From an uncultured Bacteroidales bacterium (lineage in GTDB: Bacteria; Bacteroidota; Bacteroidia; Bacteroidales; Bacteroidaceae): DNA of 64,000 nt. The translations under genes were made by a program, and so were the position numbers. Location of the stretch: assembly GCA_902778265.1 (NCBI GenBank), contig CACYXI010000001.1:1-64000 (forward strand). Reading direction: 5' to 3'. Below the pieces are notes generated by a model. The model had not been told where the DNA came from. It saw only the letters and a program-made list of their open reading frames with translations, and did not search any database. Of this stretch, positions 1 to 7,691 are shown piece after piece; within the stretch, counting starts at the first letter, position 1; each line of letters starts with the position of its first letter.

Positions 1-50
1 CCGTTAATGATGCGTTCAACACAATAGTTGTAATTCTCCATATTGACCAT
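1..50 (-). CDS. 5' end of a small protein gene (cut by window start)
   Basis: An ATG at 48-50 on the minus strand opens a frame beginning MVNMENYNYCVERIIN that runs off the window. A TGGCAC-type promoter element lies about 35 nt upstream, as for its neighbours. The function cannot be read from 16 residues. Confidence 0.55.
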   Translation of the reverse strand, partial: MVNMENYNYCVERIIN

Positions 51-83
51 AATCGTATGTGTTTAATTTCCGACTATTCTACC

Positions 84-99
84 TGCAAAAGCTGTGCCA
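84..99 (-). promoter_or_regulatory. Early-type promoter element, TGGCAC-N5-TTTGC
   Basis: Minus-strand core TGGCACAGCTTTTGCA with GG-N10-GC spacing, upstream of the partial gene at the window start. Confidence 0.6.
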
Positions 100-174
100 A
101 GTTTGACGGATTCAGCAAGAAATGTCAAAAAATTTTCATTTCTGACACTATAATATGGAGTTCAATGTTTTGCA

Positions 175-207
175 AAGCAAAAAACCGCAGGGCGATAAAC
201 CCTGCGG
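175..207 (-). terminator. Intrinsic terminator
   Basis: A perfect 8-bp hairpin (CCGCAGGG / CCCTGCGG) is followed on the minus strand by a T run. It ends transcription of the gene at 242-439. Confidence 0.8.
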
Positions 208-241
208 ATGAAAACGAGCACATAAAAACACTTGGAAAATG

Positions 242-439
242 TTATGCTGAATAGACCACCGACTTGAATTGTCCCATCTTTATCTTTTTGAGAAAGGCAT
301 TCAGTTCATCAAGGTTTTCCAACTTACCGCAATAATCGGCAAGCCAACCATTATCATTGGTGGCATCAAAGACTTCGTAGCATTCTTCGTACTTGTAGAA
401 GTCTAATTTGCCTTTGGTGGTTTCAATCTGCGTTAGCAT
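242..439 (-). CDS. Small hypothetical protein (65 aa)
   Basis: Not recognised. It starts 1 nt after the stop of the upstream 199-aa gene and is followed by an intrinsic terminator, so the two genes form a short operon driven by the ACTATTTAT element at 1058. It is soluble, rich in aromatic and charged residues, with no targeting motif. Confidence 0.7.
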   Translation of the reverse strand: MLTQIETTKGKLDFYKYEECYEVFDATNDNGWLADYCGKLENLDELNAFLKKIKMGQFKSVVYSA

Positions 440-440
440 A

Positions 441-1040
441 TTAGTCTGGATTTACGAACATTATGCGACCTGTGGAGTAGGACTTAACCAAGACACACTC
501 CTGCTGAAATACTGCACAAATGTCCTCTGCAATTTTAATGAGTTTATCTTCGCTGATGCCGACAAGTTCTACGGAGAGAGAGTTCTCGCCAAAGTTCTTA
601 CCATTCTTTGCGCGGTATCTGCCATCAAGATAATGACCGATAGTCCAACCTACCAATTCGTGATTGTTAGCGATTGTATCAATCTTCTTTGTTGCACCGA
701 TACGATTGGCAAAGGTAGCAAATTTCTGCTTGATGAAGTTCACCAACTTGTTCTTGGAGAGTTCCACCGCATTCACATCGGTAGAGAACACGATAATACC
801 ACCCTTATCTGCGTGAGGAATATCCCAATCAATACCCTCGCTGACAAGACACTTGTCTTTGGTGGAAACAATATCCCCCAAGTTCTTCACCTTGAAAGCA
901 CCGCCATAGGACTTTGCTTCGTTGATGATAGGGTACTTCGGATAGTAGAAGAAATCCTTTGCCTTGTTGAGTGCAAGTTTGGTGCACTCGGTGATTATGC
1001 TTTTGAACTCGCTCGGAGTTAGTGTAATCAGTTTTGCCAT
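441..1040 (-). CDS. Virion-targeted candidate with N-terminal motif (199 aa)
   Basis: No catalytic family is recognised. Residues 4-26 read LITLTPSEFKSIITECTKLAL, a divergent copy of the LxExxLxxIIxESVKxxL peptide found in many proteins of this window. The ACTATTTAT element starts 18 nt upstream of the ATG, as in the other motif genes. That makes it an outlier among the early-type genes around it. I infer a late, capsid-internal protein; the rest of the chain is a mixed alpha/beta protein with no visible motif. Confidence 0.75.
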   Translation of the reverse strand: MAKLITLTPSEFKSIITECTKLALNKAKDFFYYPKYPIINEAKSYGGAFKVKNLGDIVSTKDKCLVSEGIDWDIPHADKGGIIVFSTDVNAVELSKNKLVNFIKQKFATFANRIGATKKIDTIANNHELVGWTIGHYLDGRYRAKNGKNFGENSLSVELVGISEDKLIKIAEDICAVFQQECVLVKSYSTGRIMFVNPD

Positions 1041-1057
1041 ACTCTTATACTTTATCT

Positions 1058-1067
1058 ATAAATAGTT
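1058..1067 (-). promoter_or_regulatory. Candidate late promoter AACTATTTAT
   Basis: Exact element on the minus strand, 18 nt upstream of the 199-aa motif gene. Confidence 0.65.
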
Positions 1068-1073
1068 GGTGCG

Positions 1074-1814
1074 TTAATCTAAATTAGCATAGTAAGGGGT
1101 TGTGTTGGGAATCTTTTTGATTTCTTTGACTGCATCTTGAATGCGAACAAGGTCATCATCGCTAAAACATCCATGTTCCCTCAAATCGCGTATCGCATTG
1201 AACAGGGTTTCGGTTGCACGAAATACGGTTCTATCTTCCACAAAGAGGGGGTTGATTTCTTTGTACCCACTCTCCATAAGTTTGTTGCTTGCTGACCAAT
1301 CACCGCTTTCAACCCTTATAAAATCTCTCGCCCAAGAGCCAACAAGTTTCATATTTGTTCCGCAATAGTCGCCACCACCACGATTGTTACCCTCTGCGGT
1401 CAGTAAGGGGAGTGGGTGAATTGGATAGGTGTCAAGCCCCTTTATGTGCCAAAGGTTAATAAACTCTTTTTTATCATCATTGATAATCAAGTGAAGTTTT
1501 TCCTGGTCGCACTTTTCCTCAACAATGATTTCGGGTTTCTCTTTGCGGATAACCTTTCCGTCTTTATCTTCTAATGAAGATGTGAGAGAATAAAGGTTTT
1601 CGTCTTTACCCTTTTCATTGTCGGCATAATCTCCTGCCCACACAAGGCGAGCACCACCATTTTCGTTGAGGTACTGCATAACCGCGCCTACAAAATTGTT
1701 GTTGAGATAGGAGTGTTCCATCAGTTTCAGACCGTTGTCATAGTGGTGAGAATAGAAATAACCTTTGATTGCATTTCGGTTGCCCAGAATCACAGGGCGA
1801 TAATACTGTCCCAT
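1074..1814 (-). CDS. Conserved hypothetical protein, MGQYYRPVI family (246 aa)
   Basis: The opening MGQYYRPVI followed by GYFYSHHYDNGLKLMEHSY resembles a family of unknown function seen in phages and bacteria. No catalytic motif is evident. The gene has its own TGGCAC promoter element about 40 nt upstream of the ATG. Confidence 0.75.
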   Translation of the reverse strand: MGQYYRPVILGNRNAIKGYFYSHHYDNGLKLMEHSYLNNNFVGAVMQYLNENGGARLVWAGDYADNEKGKDENLYSLTSSLEDKDGKVIRKEKPEIIVEEKCDQEKLHLIINDDKKEFINLWHIKGLDTYPIHPLPLLTAEGNNRGGGDYCGTNMKLVGSWARDFIRVESGDWSASNKLMESGYKEINPLFVEDRTVFRATETLFNAIRDLREHGCFSDDDLVRIQDAVKEIKKIPNTTPYYANLD

Positions 1815-1851
1815 ATCTAAAAGTGTTTAATTGTTTAACGATTATACTTCT

Positions 1852-1867
1852 TACAAAATGTGTGCCA
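1852..1867 (-). promoter_or_regulatory. Early-type promoter element
   Basis: Core TGGCACACATTTTGTA, followed downstream by a TATAAT-like sequence, serving the 246-aa gene. Confidence 0.6.
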
Positions 1868-1879
1868 AAAGGTTGTGGT

Positions 1880-2101
1880 TTAGCACAAATCTTCTTTAAG
1901 TTTCTCTAACCTTGCCTTGTTCGGCTTGTTTTTGAGGTTGGTCTTTACGAGTTCGGCATTAAAGCCATTATCCCTCTTAAAGAGAACTTGCCAATACGGT
2001 TTTGACCACCCCCAAATGTAGAGGTCGGAAACTTTTTCAAGGATTATCATTCCGTTGCCTTTCGTGTTACGATGCGTTTCGTATGCGTGAATTGTACTCA
2101 T
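1880..2101 (-). CDS. Small hypothetical protein (73 aa)
   Basis: Unrecognised. The start MSTIHAYETH is preferred over an upstream ATG that would overlap the neighbouring gene; it leaves a 4-nt gap. It is the third gene of an operon of three (2448 to 1880). Confidence 0.65.
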   Translation of the reverse strand: MSTIHAYETHRNTKGNGMIILEKVSDLYIWGWSKPYWQVLFKRDNGFNAELVKTNLKNKPNKARLEKLKEDLC

Positions 2102-2105
2102 AGTC

Positions 2106-2306
2106 TTACCGCGGTATTCCGTTCTCAATATAGTAATCGCTTATATTCTCCATATCGGTATTCTCAAAGTCTGAATCGGAATCGTCATAATCACCACAAT
2201 TGTACTTGTTCATTGCGAGTTCAGATGCTTCTTCCTCGTTAGTCGCCTCAACGGTAATGTCAGTCCATCCGTGAGTGTGGAAACGGAATGTGAATTTCTT
2301 TGCCAT
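2106..2306 (-). CDS. Small acidic hypothetical protein (66 aa)
   Basis: It starts at MAKKFTFRF. The C-terminal half is very acidic (runs of D, S and E). It resembles small stress/DNA-mimic-like acidic proteins only in charge, so no function is assigned. Middle gene of a three-gene unit. Confidence 0.65.
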   Translation of the reverse strand: MAKKFTFRFHTHGWTDITVEATNEEEASELAMNKYNCGDYDDSDSDFENTDMENISDYYIENGIPR

Positions 2307-2316
2307 AGTATTATAA

Positions 2317-2448
2317 TTAAATTGATTTACTTGTTGCATCAAATTTGAATTTGTCGCACAATTCGGTCTTGAATCTATTGGGGCAACCCTGCCATCTATA
2401 TTTGCAATTATAGCAACAACGGCTAAATTTTTTCTTTCCTTTTTTCAT
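2317..2448 (-). CDS. Tiny Cys-rich, zinc-ribbon-like protein (43 aa)
   Basis: A strongly basic N-terminus (MKKGKKKFSR) is followed by five cysteines (CCYNC, then QGC, then ELC), compatible with one zinc knuckle. It lies directly downstream of a textbook TGGCACG...TTGCT element and heads a three-gene operon. The reading frame and its promoter support it despite its size. Confidence 0.6.
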   Translation of the reverse strand: MKKGKKKFSRCCYNCKYRWQGCPNRFKTELCDKFKFDATSKSI

Positions 2449-2481
2449 ATCTCGTCTATTTTAATGTTCGTTTTATCTTTA

Positions 2482-2497
2482 AGCAACTATCGTGCCA
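2482..2497 (-). promoter_or_regulatory. Early-type promoter element (best sigma-54 match)
   Basis: Core TGGCACGATAGTTGCT fits the -24/-12 consensus YTGGCACG-N4-TTGCW closely. It drives the operon 2448-1880. Confidence 0.65.
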
Positions 2498-2535
2498 TTC
2501 CGTAAGGGAAGATGAAAAAAATCAAACTATTTGTA

Positions 2536-2590
2536 GTTCAATCGCCAAAACTTCGTTTTGTGCGTGATGACATTTTGTCATCAATTGAAC
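2536..2590. repeat. Three-way-junction RNA element, copy 1
   Basis: Outer helix GTTCAAT/ATTGAAC encloses two perfect hairpins: CAAAAC-TTC-GTTTTG and GATGACA-TTT-TGTCATC. A second copy at 6867-6921 keeps all helices and changes the loops. It lies between the stop of the 77-aa gene and the next promoter. Confidence 0.7.
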
Positions 2591-2637
2591 TCTGTCATAT
2601 TGTCAAAAGGAACTCAAAAGAGTACCTGTTGTGTGAA

Positions 2638-2672
2638 AAACCCCTGTGAGGGAAATAATCGACTTCACAGGG
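2638..2672. terminator. GC hairpin after the three-way-junction element
   Basis: CCCCTGTGA pairs with TTCACAGGGG around a 14-nt loop and follows a run of A on the plus strand, so on the minus strand it is followed by T residues and can terminate the upstream 77-aa gene. Confidence 0.5.
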
Positions 2673-2735
2673 GCAAACACAACTTAAAATATGGAAAACA
2701 AAATAGGTTTCATTGATACTTTATCTTTGAGGGGT

Positions 2736-2969
2736 TTACCAAATTGAAAGGTTATTTTTTCCCTCTTTCTCTACGAAAAATTTATCGCCTTCCACCTCTT
2801 TCATACAAGCGATGTAAACCTCAAATGCTTCTTGAAAAGAAAGATTTTTCGGAAATTCACTTGCTAAAAATTCTGCCATGCATACATCACTTTCAGTACG
2901 ATACTTGACTATAAGTTGCTTTGTTATTTCTTTTACAATGTCCATTATCTTCTTTATTTTTGTCGCCAT
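2736..2969 (-). CDS. Small hypothetical protein (77 aa)
   Basis: Unrecognised, mostly helical by composition. Tandem minus-strand member of the small-gene array. Confidence 0.6.
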   Translation of the reverse strand: MATKIKKIMDIVKEITKQLIVKYRTESDVCMAEFLASEFPKNLSFQEAFEVYIACMKEVEGDKFFVEKEGKNNLSIW

Positions 2970-3009
2970 CGCAGTAATAATTACCGCAAAAATAAACTAA
3001 AATAATATT

Positions 3010-3303
3010 TTATCTCATTTTAATTGTTTTTGGATAAACATACTCTGCGAGGTAGCCTCTATCAAGAAGCCATCCGGTGCATACAGCCTCCGCGCCCACA
3101 AGAGCCTGCGTTACGGAAGAAAAACTCACATAATCGGTAGTAAGCGTATTGTTATCTGCTACACAATAAACTCTGGGTAACTTATGATGGCGGTTTGCAT
3201 AATCGAGTTCGGCAATTTTACCGTGCTTTTCGGTGGAGTAAATTAAATACTCATTACCTGCCCAATTCTTTTCTTTTGAAATTTTTACCTTAATTGTTTC
3301 CAT
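3010..3303 (-). CDS. Small hypothetical protein (97 aa)
   Basis: The start METIKVKISKE is chosen because the longer frame runs back through the upstream gene. 14 nt separate it from that gene's stop, so the two are likely co-transcribed from the element at 3597. No motif recognised. Confidence 0.65.
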   Translation of the reverse strand: METIKVKISKEKNWAGNEYLIYSTEKHGKIAELDYANRHHKLPRVYCVADNNTLTTDYVSFSSVTQALVGAEAVCTGWLLDRGYLAEYVYPKTIKMR

Positions 3304-3317
3304 AGTGTATATTGCTT

Positions 3318-3563
3318 TTAGAATTTGTACCCAAGATAAGATAGAGTTCTGCGAGAGTAGGCATAGTTGAGCCAAGCACCTTGCCAATTTATAATCTCCA
3401 CAAAGGGGAATTTCTTGAAGATTTTGACCGATGCAAGTTCCATAGTCCTTTGCTTTGGTGCGTTGGATAGGATACCAACATAATCGCCCTTATCGCTGAT
3501 AAAGAGGTGTCCAACCTTTACTCCTTTGTAGTTCTCTACAATGTTTTTAATCTGCTCTTTCAT
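3318..3563 (-). CDS. Small hypothetical protein (81 aa)
   Basis: Unrecognised. First gene behind the promoter element at 3597-3612, with a start in the usual AGATATGA-like context. Confidence 0.65.
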   Translation of the reverse strand: MKEQIKNIVENYKGVKVGHLFISDKGDYVGILSNAPKQRTMELASVKIFKKFPFVEIINWQGAWLNYAYSRRTLSYLGYKF

Positions 3564-3596
3564 ATCTGATTGTGTTTAATGTTCGTCTATTCTTCT

Positions 3597-3612
3597 TACA
3601 AAAGGTATGCCA
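3597..3612 (-). promoter_or_regulatory. Early-type promoter element
   Basis: Core TGGCATACCTTTTGTA, about 35 nt upstream of the 81-aa gene. Confidence 0.6.
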
Positions 3613-3615
3613 CGA

Positions 3616-3900
3616 TTACCTCTGATAGAAAAATTCTTCAACATCTAACACAACAAAATCACTTCCGTTGTTGGGCTTAAGAAGAGAGAGCAATCCTTTC
3701 AACCCCGATGCGTAAAAGAGAATTGCATCATCATCGTTGAGGGGAACTCGTGTAAGGGCGATGGTGTCATACTGCCAACCTTTCTCGCAGTTGTTTCCAT
3801 CTTCCCAAGCCATCTTGACTACCGCCCTATTCGGTGCTCTATTTCCGTTCAGAGTTCGCCAAGCGGTGTACATTTTCCTAATCTTTGATTCAGTGTTCAT
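3616..3900 (-). CDS. Small hypothetical protein (94 aa)
   Basis: Unrecognised. A 230-nt leader without a gene separates it from the nearest upstream promoter element at 4109. The leader contains only an 11-codon frame beginning MLEGK. Confidence 0.65.
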   Translation of the reverse strand: MNTESKIRKMYTAWRTLNGNRAPNRAVVKMAWEDGNNCEKGWQYDTIALTRVPLNDDDAILFYASGLKGLLSLLKPNNGSDFVVLDVEEFFYQR

Positions 3901-4108
3901 AAGCCAAAATTATAAATTAAAGAGGGTGTTGGGGTTTGAATTTTATCCTTTCTCTCGGTAGTAGGTTTTTTCCAAAGGCACTCAACCTACACTTTTTGCC
4001 TTTCTCAATACTGATTGATTGGTGTTGTTATCCTTATCCAACCTTTGCAGAGTTCAACAATTTACTCTTTTCAACTTTCCCTCTAACATAATGTTCGGTT
4101 TATTATCT

Positions 4109-4124
4109 TACACAAATCGTGCCA
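4109..4124 (-). promoter_or_regulatory. Early-type promoter element (shifted -12)
   Basis: Core TGGCACGATTTGTGTA. The TGGCACG half is intact, but TTTG sits 2 nt closer than in the other copies. Confidence 0.45.
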
Positions 4125-4129
4125 CGCAG

Positions 4130-4531
4130 TTAAATTTCCCTCAATTCGTGAGCAAAAACTTCTGCCTCGCCCCCAAATTCGTTCACGATATTGATAATCT
4201 CGTTCTCCGATTCAACAGGACTTCCTTGTGCAAACACTTCCCAAACGAGGTTGAGTTGTTCTTCCCTTTCTTCTTCGGGATAGTCATTGATTGCAGGGTC
4301 AAGCCACTTCACCTTTGCCCCATTCTTGATAAAGTCAAAGCGGTGCAGGTCTATATCGTAGGTGGTGTCGGACACATAAGCACCAATTGTCTGAAAGGTG
4401 AGAGTTTTCTCCACTTTCATTGCGTTGCGGACTTCATCCCAACAGCCCCTATATTCATCTTTATAGGTGTGGAATACTTCGGAGAGAAGATTCAGTTCTT
4501 CTTGTGTGAGTTCAATCTTGTACTTTTCCAT
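4130..4531 (-). CDS. Hypothetical acidic protein (133 aa)
   Basis: The N-terminus MEKYKIELTQEELNLLSEV is helical and the chain is rich in E and D. No known domain. The second gene of a pair with the 153-aa gene, 11 nt apart. Confidence 0.65.
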   Translation of the reverse strand: MEKYKIELTQEELNLLSEVFHTYKDEYRGCWDEVRNAMKVEKTLTFQTIGAYVSDTTYDIDLHRFDFIKNGAKVKWLDPAINDYPEEEREEQLNLVWEVFAQGSPVESENEIINIVNEFGGEAEVFAHELREI

Positions 4532-4542
4532 TTTGCTTATTG

Positions 4543-5004
4543 TTAGTGTTTGGCAAAATAGTGGATTGCCGAGTAGCAGTCAGAACCATTTTCGGCAGTA
4601 AGGGCTTCACGAATTTCGTCATAGCCGATGTAATTCATAAGACAGCGCAGATAGCCGTGCTCGTGCTTCCAGTCACCCCAATCAATCGACACAGAAAGAG
4701 CCCCCTCGTTGAACCGGCTAATGTCATCGCTATAGAGTCCGTTGTCGGAAAGGTAGTTGTTTACCATATCCGCTTCGGGAAGTTTGGTATTGGGGATTAC
4801 AACCACTTCCCACTCCCTTATATCTTTGGTGTTGCCCAAAGAATCTTCAAGGAGAAGGTGGGGGCAATAATCTCCATTAAGACGAGCATCGCCCCAATCA
4901 ATATACTCCTTTACTTTCCATATCTTTTCTTTGATAGGAAACCATTTAGAATTGCACTCTTGCAACACCCACACTTCTTTGCCGATGATTTTGTTCCTGT
5001 CCAT
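4543..5004 (-). CDS. Hypothetical protein (153 aa)
   Basis: Unrecognised. It is rich in W, Y and D. First gene behind the near-perfect TGGCACG...TTTGCT element at 5037. Confidence 0.65.
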   Translation of the reverse strand: MDRNKIIGKEVWVLQECNSKWFPIKEKIWKVKEYIDWGDARLNGDYCPHLLLEDSLGNTKDIREWEVVVIPNTKLPEADMVNNYLSDNGLYSDDISRFNEGALSVSIDWGDWKHEHGYLRCLMNYIGYDEIREALTAENGSDCYSAIHYFAKH

Positions 5005-5036
5005 AATATTTGTGTTTATCGGTTTACTTGATTATA

Positions 5037-5052
5037 AGCAAAGTTCGTGCCA
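5037..5052 (-). promoter_or_regulatory. Early-type promoter element (near-perfect -24/-12)
   Basis: Core TGGCACGAACTTTGCT with GG-N10-GC spacing, upstream of the 153-aa gene. Confidence 0.65.
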
Positions 5053-5056
5053 AACC

Positions 5057-5146
5057 TTATTCGTTCCTTAAGTAATCGAGTAAACCTCTCATATCTTTTC
5101 TTCGGGAGAGGTATTCTGATTGAATAAGAAATATCCGCCCATAATA
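5057..5146 (-). pseudogene. In-frame C-terminal relic behind the stop of the 177-aa gene
   Basis: Immediately after the TAA of the 177-aa gene the same frame stays open for 29 codons and ends MRGLLDYLRNE-stop. This resembles the C-terminus of the 229-aa gene nearby (IKDMKGLLLFLRENS), preceded in both by acidic sequence. I read it as a former C-terminal tail cut off by a nonsense change, or less likely as a readthrough extension. Confidence 0.45.
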
Positions 5147-5680
5147 TTAGTTTGCTTCTATGATGTCTATATCGTCAATGGTTTCGAAATCCTCATCTCC
5201 GTCAGTAAAGACATTGATGCCGAAGCAGGCAAGAGTAGGAACACCTTTGCAGATGCAAGTGCCTGTGGTTCTGACAATGCCGAGGTCATCGAGAGTTCCG
5301 AACACATCGAAATGGCTGTTATCCATAGAGAATGTGTAGTGCCACTTATTGTTCTCAAAATCCTTTTCAATTTCTTCAAGGAGGATGACGGTTGTGCAGT
5401 TTTTCCCCTTGTAAGAGAAACCAATCATAAAGTCATGCTTGAACTCCAACACATAGGGGTTTTCTGACGGCTCGTGGTTTGTTATCTCATTGGGATAGAG
5501 TTCCACACCGAGAAGCGCGTAACCAAGTGCCTGTAAGACACAATCCGCTTCATCTTCATCAATACCGTTGTCGATGAGCACCTGCTGGGCTTTTGCCACA
5601 TCTTCCTCGGAAACATTCACGAGGCGAGCAGTATTTTCGTTACGCTCTTTAAGTGAGCCAGTTAAAATTATCTTTGTCAT
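5147..5680 (-). CDS. Hypothetical protein (177 aa)
   Basis: Unrecognised. It contains a CICKG segment and a very acidic C-terminus. The reading frame continues after the stop with a segment homologous to the tail of the 229-aa gene, so this protein may be a shortened paralogue. It has its own promoter element at 5705. Confidence 0.65.
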   Translation of the reverse strand: MTKIILTGSLKERNENTARLVNVSEEDVAKAQQVLIDNGIDEDEADCVLQALGYALLGVELYPNEITNHEPSENPYVLEFKHDFMIGFSYKGKNCTTVILLEEIEKDFENNKWHYTFSMDNSHFDVFGTLDDLGIVRTTGTCICKGVPTLACFGINVFTDGDEDFETIDDIDIIEAN

Positions 5681-5704
5681 AATCTTGTGTTTTACTTACT
5701 ATAT

Positions 5705-5720
5705 TGCAAAAGCCGTGCCA
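5705..5720 (-). promoter_or_regulatory. Early-type promoter element
   Basis: Core TGGCACGGCTTTTGCA, 25 nt upstream of the 177-aa gene. Confidence 0.65.
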
Positions 5721-5724
5721 AAGT

Positions 5725-6051
5725 CTATGAGAGGCCGAACAATTTGTCAGCAAAGGCGCAGATTTCCTCATACTCCCACTTGTCAAGAATGAAGTAGTCG
5801 GAAGATTCTATTTCGGGATATTCCTTTCCCTCGTTCTTGTAGGCCTCACGGATTCGCTGCTCTCGCTTGTCACGAAGGATGGGTTCTGCGCCGCCGATAA
5901 TGAGCCACGCATCATCGTTATCAATAGCCTTCTCTCCCGTAGGAAGCGTCACGGCTTTCTTGCCTTCATAGTTGTTAATATCAATGATTGCACTGTTTGC
6001 AACTTCTGCCAAACGGCTTGTGTAGGAATGTTTGCTCATATCAAAGTTCAT
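5725..6051 (-). CDS. Small hypothetical protein (108 aa)
   Basis: Unrecognised. An internal ATG (MSKHSYTS, at 6039) lies in the GATATGAGC context favoured by this phage and may be the real start, giving 104 aa. It is preceded by its own promoter element. Confidence 0.65.
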   Translation of the reverse strand: MNFDMSKHSYTSRLAEVANSAIIDINNYEGKKAVTLPTGEKAIDNDDAWLIIGGAEPILRDKREQRIREAYKNEGKEYPEIESSDYFILDKWEYEEICAFADKLFGLS

Positions 6052-6074
6052 TTATTTAGTTCGCAGTTAATACT

Positions 6075-6090
6075 ATCAAAGTTCGTGCCA
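6075..6090 (-). promoter_or_regulatory. Early-type promoter element
   Basis: Core TGGCACGAACTTTGAT. The -12 dinucleotide is GA rather than GC. Confidence 0.55.
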
Positions 6091-6092
6091 AC

Positions 6093-6782
6093 TTATGAAT
6101 TTTCCCTCAAGAAAAGAAGAAGTCCTTTCATATCTTTTATAGGGAGTTCGTCAATATCGTGCCATGTATCCTCTCCGTTATCTTCCCTTTCTCCGGAAAT
6201 GTGATACCACATTGTTCCTTCGCCTTCCATTTCAAAGATTTTCTCTATTGCAGGAATTTCAAGGGACGATAGCCCCTGCGCTTCTTCTTCCGCTGAAGGA
6301 AGATTAAAGAAAATCTCCGCAGGTTTTTCTTCGCTCGTTCCGTTGAGTAGGCAGGAAATCTTGTGGCGCAAATCCTCTCGTGTTATATCTTCATCATTAA
6401 AAAGGCGGTCGCAGTCCTTGCAATGATAGAGTCCATCTTCTGCTATCTCCAAATTTTTAGATTCGCAGTAAGGACACTTCTGCTCGGCCTTGCAGATTTC
6501 TTCGGGATAGCAATATGCAGTATCACCATTTTCAAATTCCACAAGCCAAATAGGTAGTGCTTCTAAATCACACTCGTTAGTGGTTGCCCTACGAAGTACC
6601 TTAAAGGTCATTCCGTTGTGCCAAAGATAATCATCGTAGGGGGAATTGAATCTTGTGGTAAATCCCACTTCCTCGTACATAGAGAAACAATCTTCCTTGA
6701 ACTCTACAAACTGCTTGTCAGTCATAGCATCGGGGGAAATGTTACCCCACTTCTTTTTGAACTCTTTTCTTGTCATATCCAT
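6093..6782 (-). CDS. Zinc-ribbon hypothetical protein (229 aa)
   Basis: A CPYC ... CKDC pair in the middle of the chain forms a typical zinc ribbon. The C-terminus IKDMKGLLLFLRENS recurs behind the stop of the neighbouring 177-aa gene. ATG codons at residues 1 and 3 are both possible starts. The role is unknown; zinc ribbons of this type bind nucleic acid or protein partners. Confidence 0.65.
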   Translation of the reverse strand: MDMTRKEFKKKWGNISPDAMTDKQFVEFKEDCFSMYEEVGFTTRFNSPYDDYLWHNGMTFKVLRRATTNECDLEALPIWLVEFENGDTAYCYPEEICKAEQKCPYCESKNLEIAEDGLYHCKDCDRLFNDEDITREDLRHKISCLLNGTSEEKPAEIFFNLPSAEEEAQGLSSLEIPAIEKIFEMEGEGTMWYHISGEREDNGEDTWHDIDELPIKDMKGLLLFLRENS

Positions 6783-6811
6783 TAGTTTTTAAGTTGCACG
6801 ATTCACTATTC

Positions 6812-6827
6812 TTCAAAGAATGTGCCA
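6812..6827 (-). promoter_or_regulatory. Early-type promoter element
   Basis: Core TGGCACATTCTTTGAA, upstream of the 229-aa gene. Confidence 0.55.
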
Positions 6828-6866
6828 AGACACACAAAACGAAGAAAAAAAAATCAATTATTTGCA

Positions 6867-6921
6867 GTTCAGTCGCCAAAACTCCGTTTTGTGCGTGATG
6901 ACAACCTGTCATCAATTGAAC
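6867..6921. repeat. Three-way-junction RNA element, copy 2
   Basis: Same helices as 2536-2590: GTTCAGT/ATTGAAC (one G-U pair), CAAAAC-TCC-GTTTTG, GATGACA-ACC-TGTCATC. Only loops and a wobble position differ, the pattern expected of a conserved RNA fold. Confidence 0.7.
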
Positions 6922-6950
6922 TCTGACACTTCTGCCACATTGTCAAAAGC

Positions 6951-6979
6951 AAAGGGGAGAACCCATAACGGACTCTCCC
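6951..6979. terminator. GC hairpin behind copy 2 of the repeat
   Basis: GGGGAGA pairs with TCTCCCC. It occupies the same relative position as the hairpin at 2638 and is followed on the plus strand by a tiny frame starting MNNKIGF, which echoes MENKIGF downstream of copy 1. Confidence 0.4.
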
Positions 6980-7111
6980 CAACAACACATATGAACAACA
7001 AAATAGGTTTCAAAGAAAAAGGGGCAGTACAACACACCAATTTGAATCAAAGCAAGCAGACTTGAAAAACACACAAAGACAAGAAAGTCTTATAGTACCG
7101 CCCCTATGTAT

Positions 7112-7408
7112 TTATTCACCCTTGTTTTTATTGCGTAGCATTTCGTTGGTGTAGGTGAAGAATTCTTCCTCGTCAGTGAATTCCTTTCGCCATATTGCCC
7201 AACCGCTTTCGTTCTCGTTGTCGGCTAAACTCTTGGAGAGCCACCGATAGACCTGTCCGCTTGCAAAACTCAAAGCGATTGCTACTGCGGTTTCTTTGCT
7301 ACCACAAGATAGGGACTTGCTGAAACCCAACTGATGAAGTCTATGTTCTACCCTATCCTTTTGGGTGTTTATCTCGTGCTTATCAAAGCGTAAATAAGGT
7401 GCTTTCAT
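7112..7408 (-). CDS. Small hypothetical protein (98 aa)
   Basis: Unrecognised, basic N-terminal half and acidic C-terminal half. No class-I promoter element directly precedes it; it may be read through from the 7451-8198 pair. Confidence 0.6.
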   Translation of the reverse strand: MKAPYLRFDKHEINTQKDRVEHRLHQLGFSKSLSCGSKETAVAIALSFASGQVYRWLSKSLADNENESGWAIWRKEFTDEEEFFTYTNEMLRNKNKGE

Positions 7409-7450
7409 ATTCTATATTCCTTTTTATTAAAATACTCAAAAGAGTACCTG

Positions 7451-7687
7451 CTATTCGTAAAACATTATATCCTCTGCGGTGATGTCAAGAGTGTCAAGGT
7501 CAGCATCATTGTCCTCTGCCCATTCTTCTATCCTATTATTGATTTCATCTTCTAATGATGCATCTACCATACTCAAAGGATAGTGAGTTTCATCCATAAG
7601 GATAACTGCGCGATATACCTTTTCTTTATAGTTCGGAATTGTCTGCCAACATAGTTCCGATATTTCGTTTATGATGTCCTTTGCCAT
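7451..7687 (-). CDS. Small acidic hypothetical protein (78 aa)
   Basis: The start MAKDIINEIS gives a 4-nt gap to the upstream gene, while the longer frame would overlap it. Unrecognised. Co-transcribed with the 168-aa gene. Confidence 0.6.
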   Translation of the reverse strand: MAKDIINEISELCWQTIPNYKEKVYRAVILMDETHYPLSMVDASLEDEINNRIEEWAEDNDADLDTLDITAEDIMFYE

Positions 7688-7691
7688 ATTG

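Noticed and set aside
408..1022. 204-aa plus-strand frame opposite the gene at 441-1040
   Set aside because: Shadow of a better minus-strand gene that has a promoter, a known motif and an operon partner.
4540..5031. 163-aa plus-strand frame
   Set aside because: Antisense shadow of the 153-aa gene; no promoter element or start context on the plus strand.
6820..7065. 81-aa plus-strand frame through repeat copy 2
   Set aside because: Most of it reads the structured RNA element; only the last 24 codons (from MNNKIGF) might be real.
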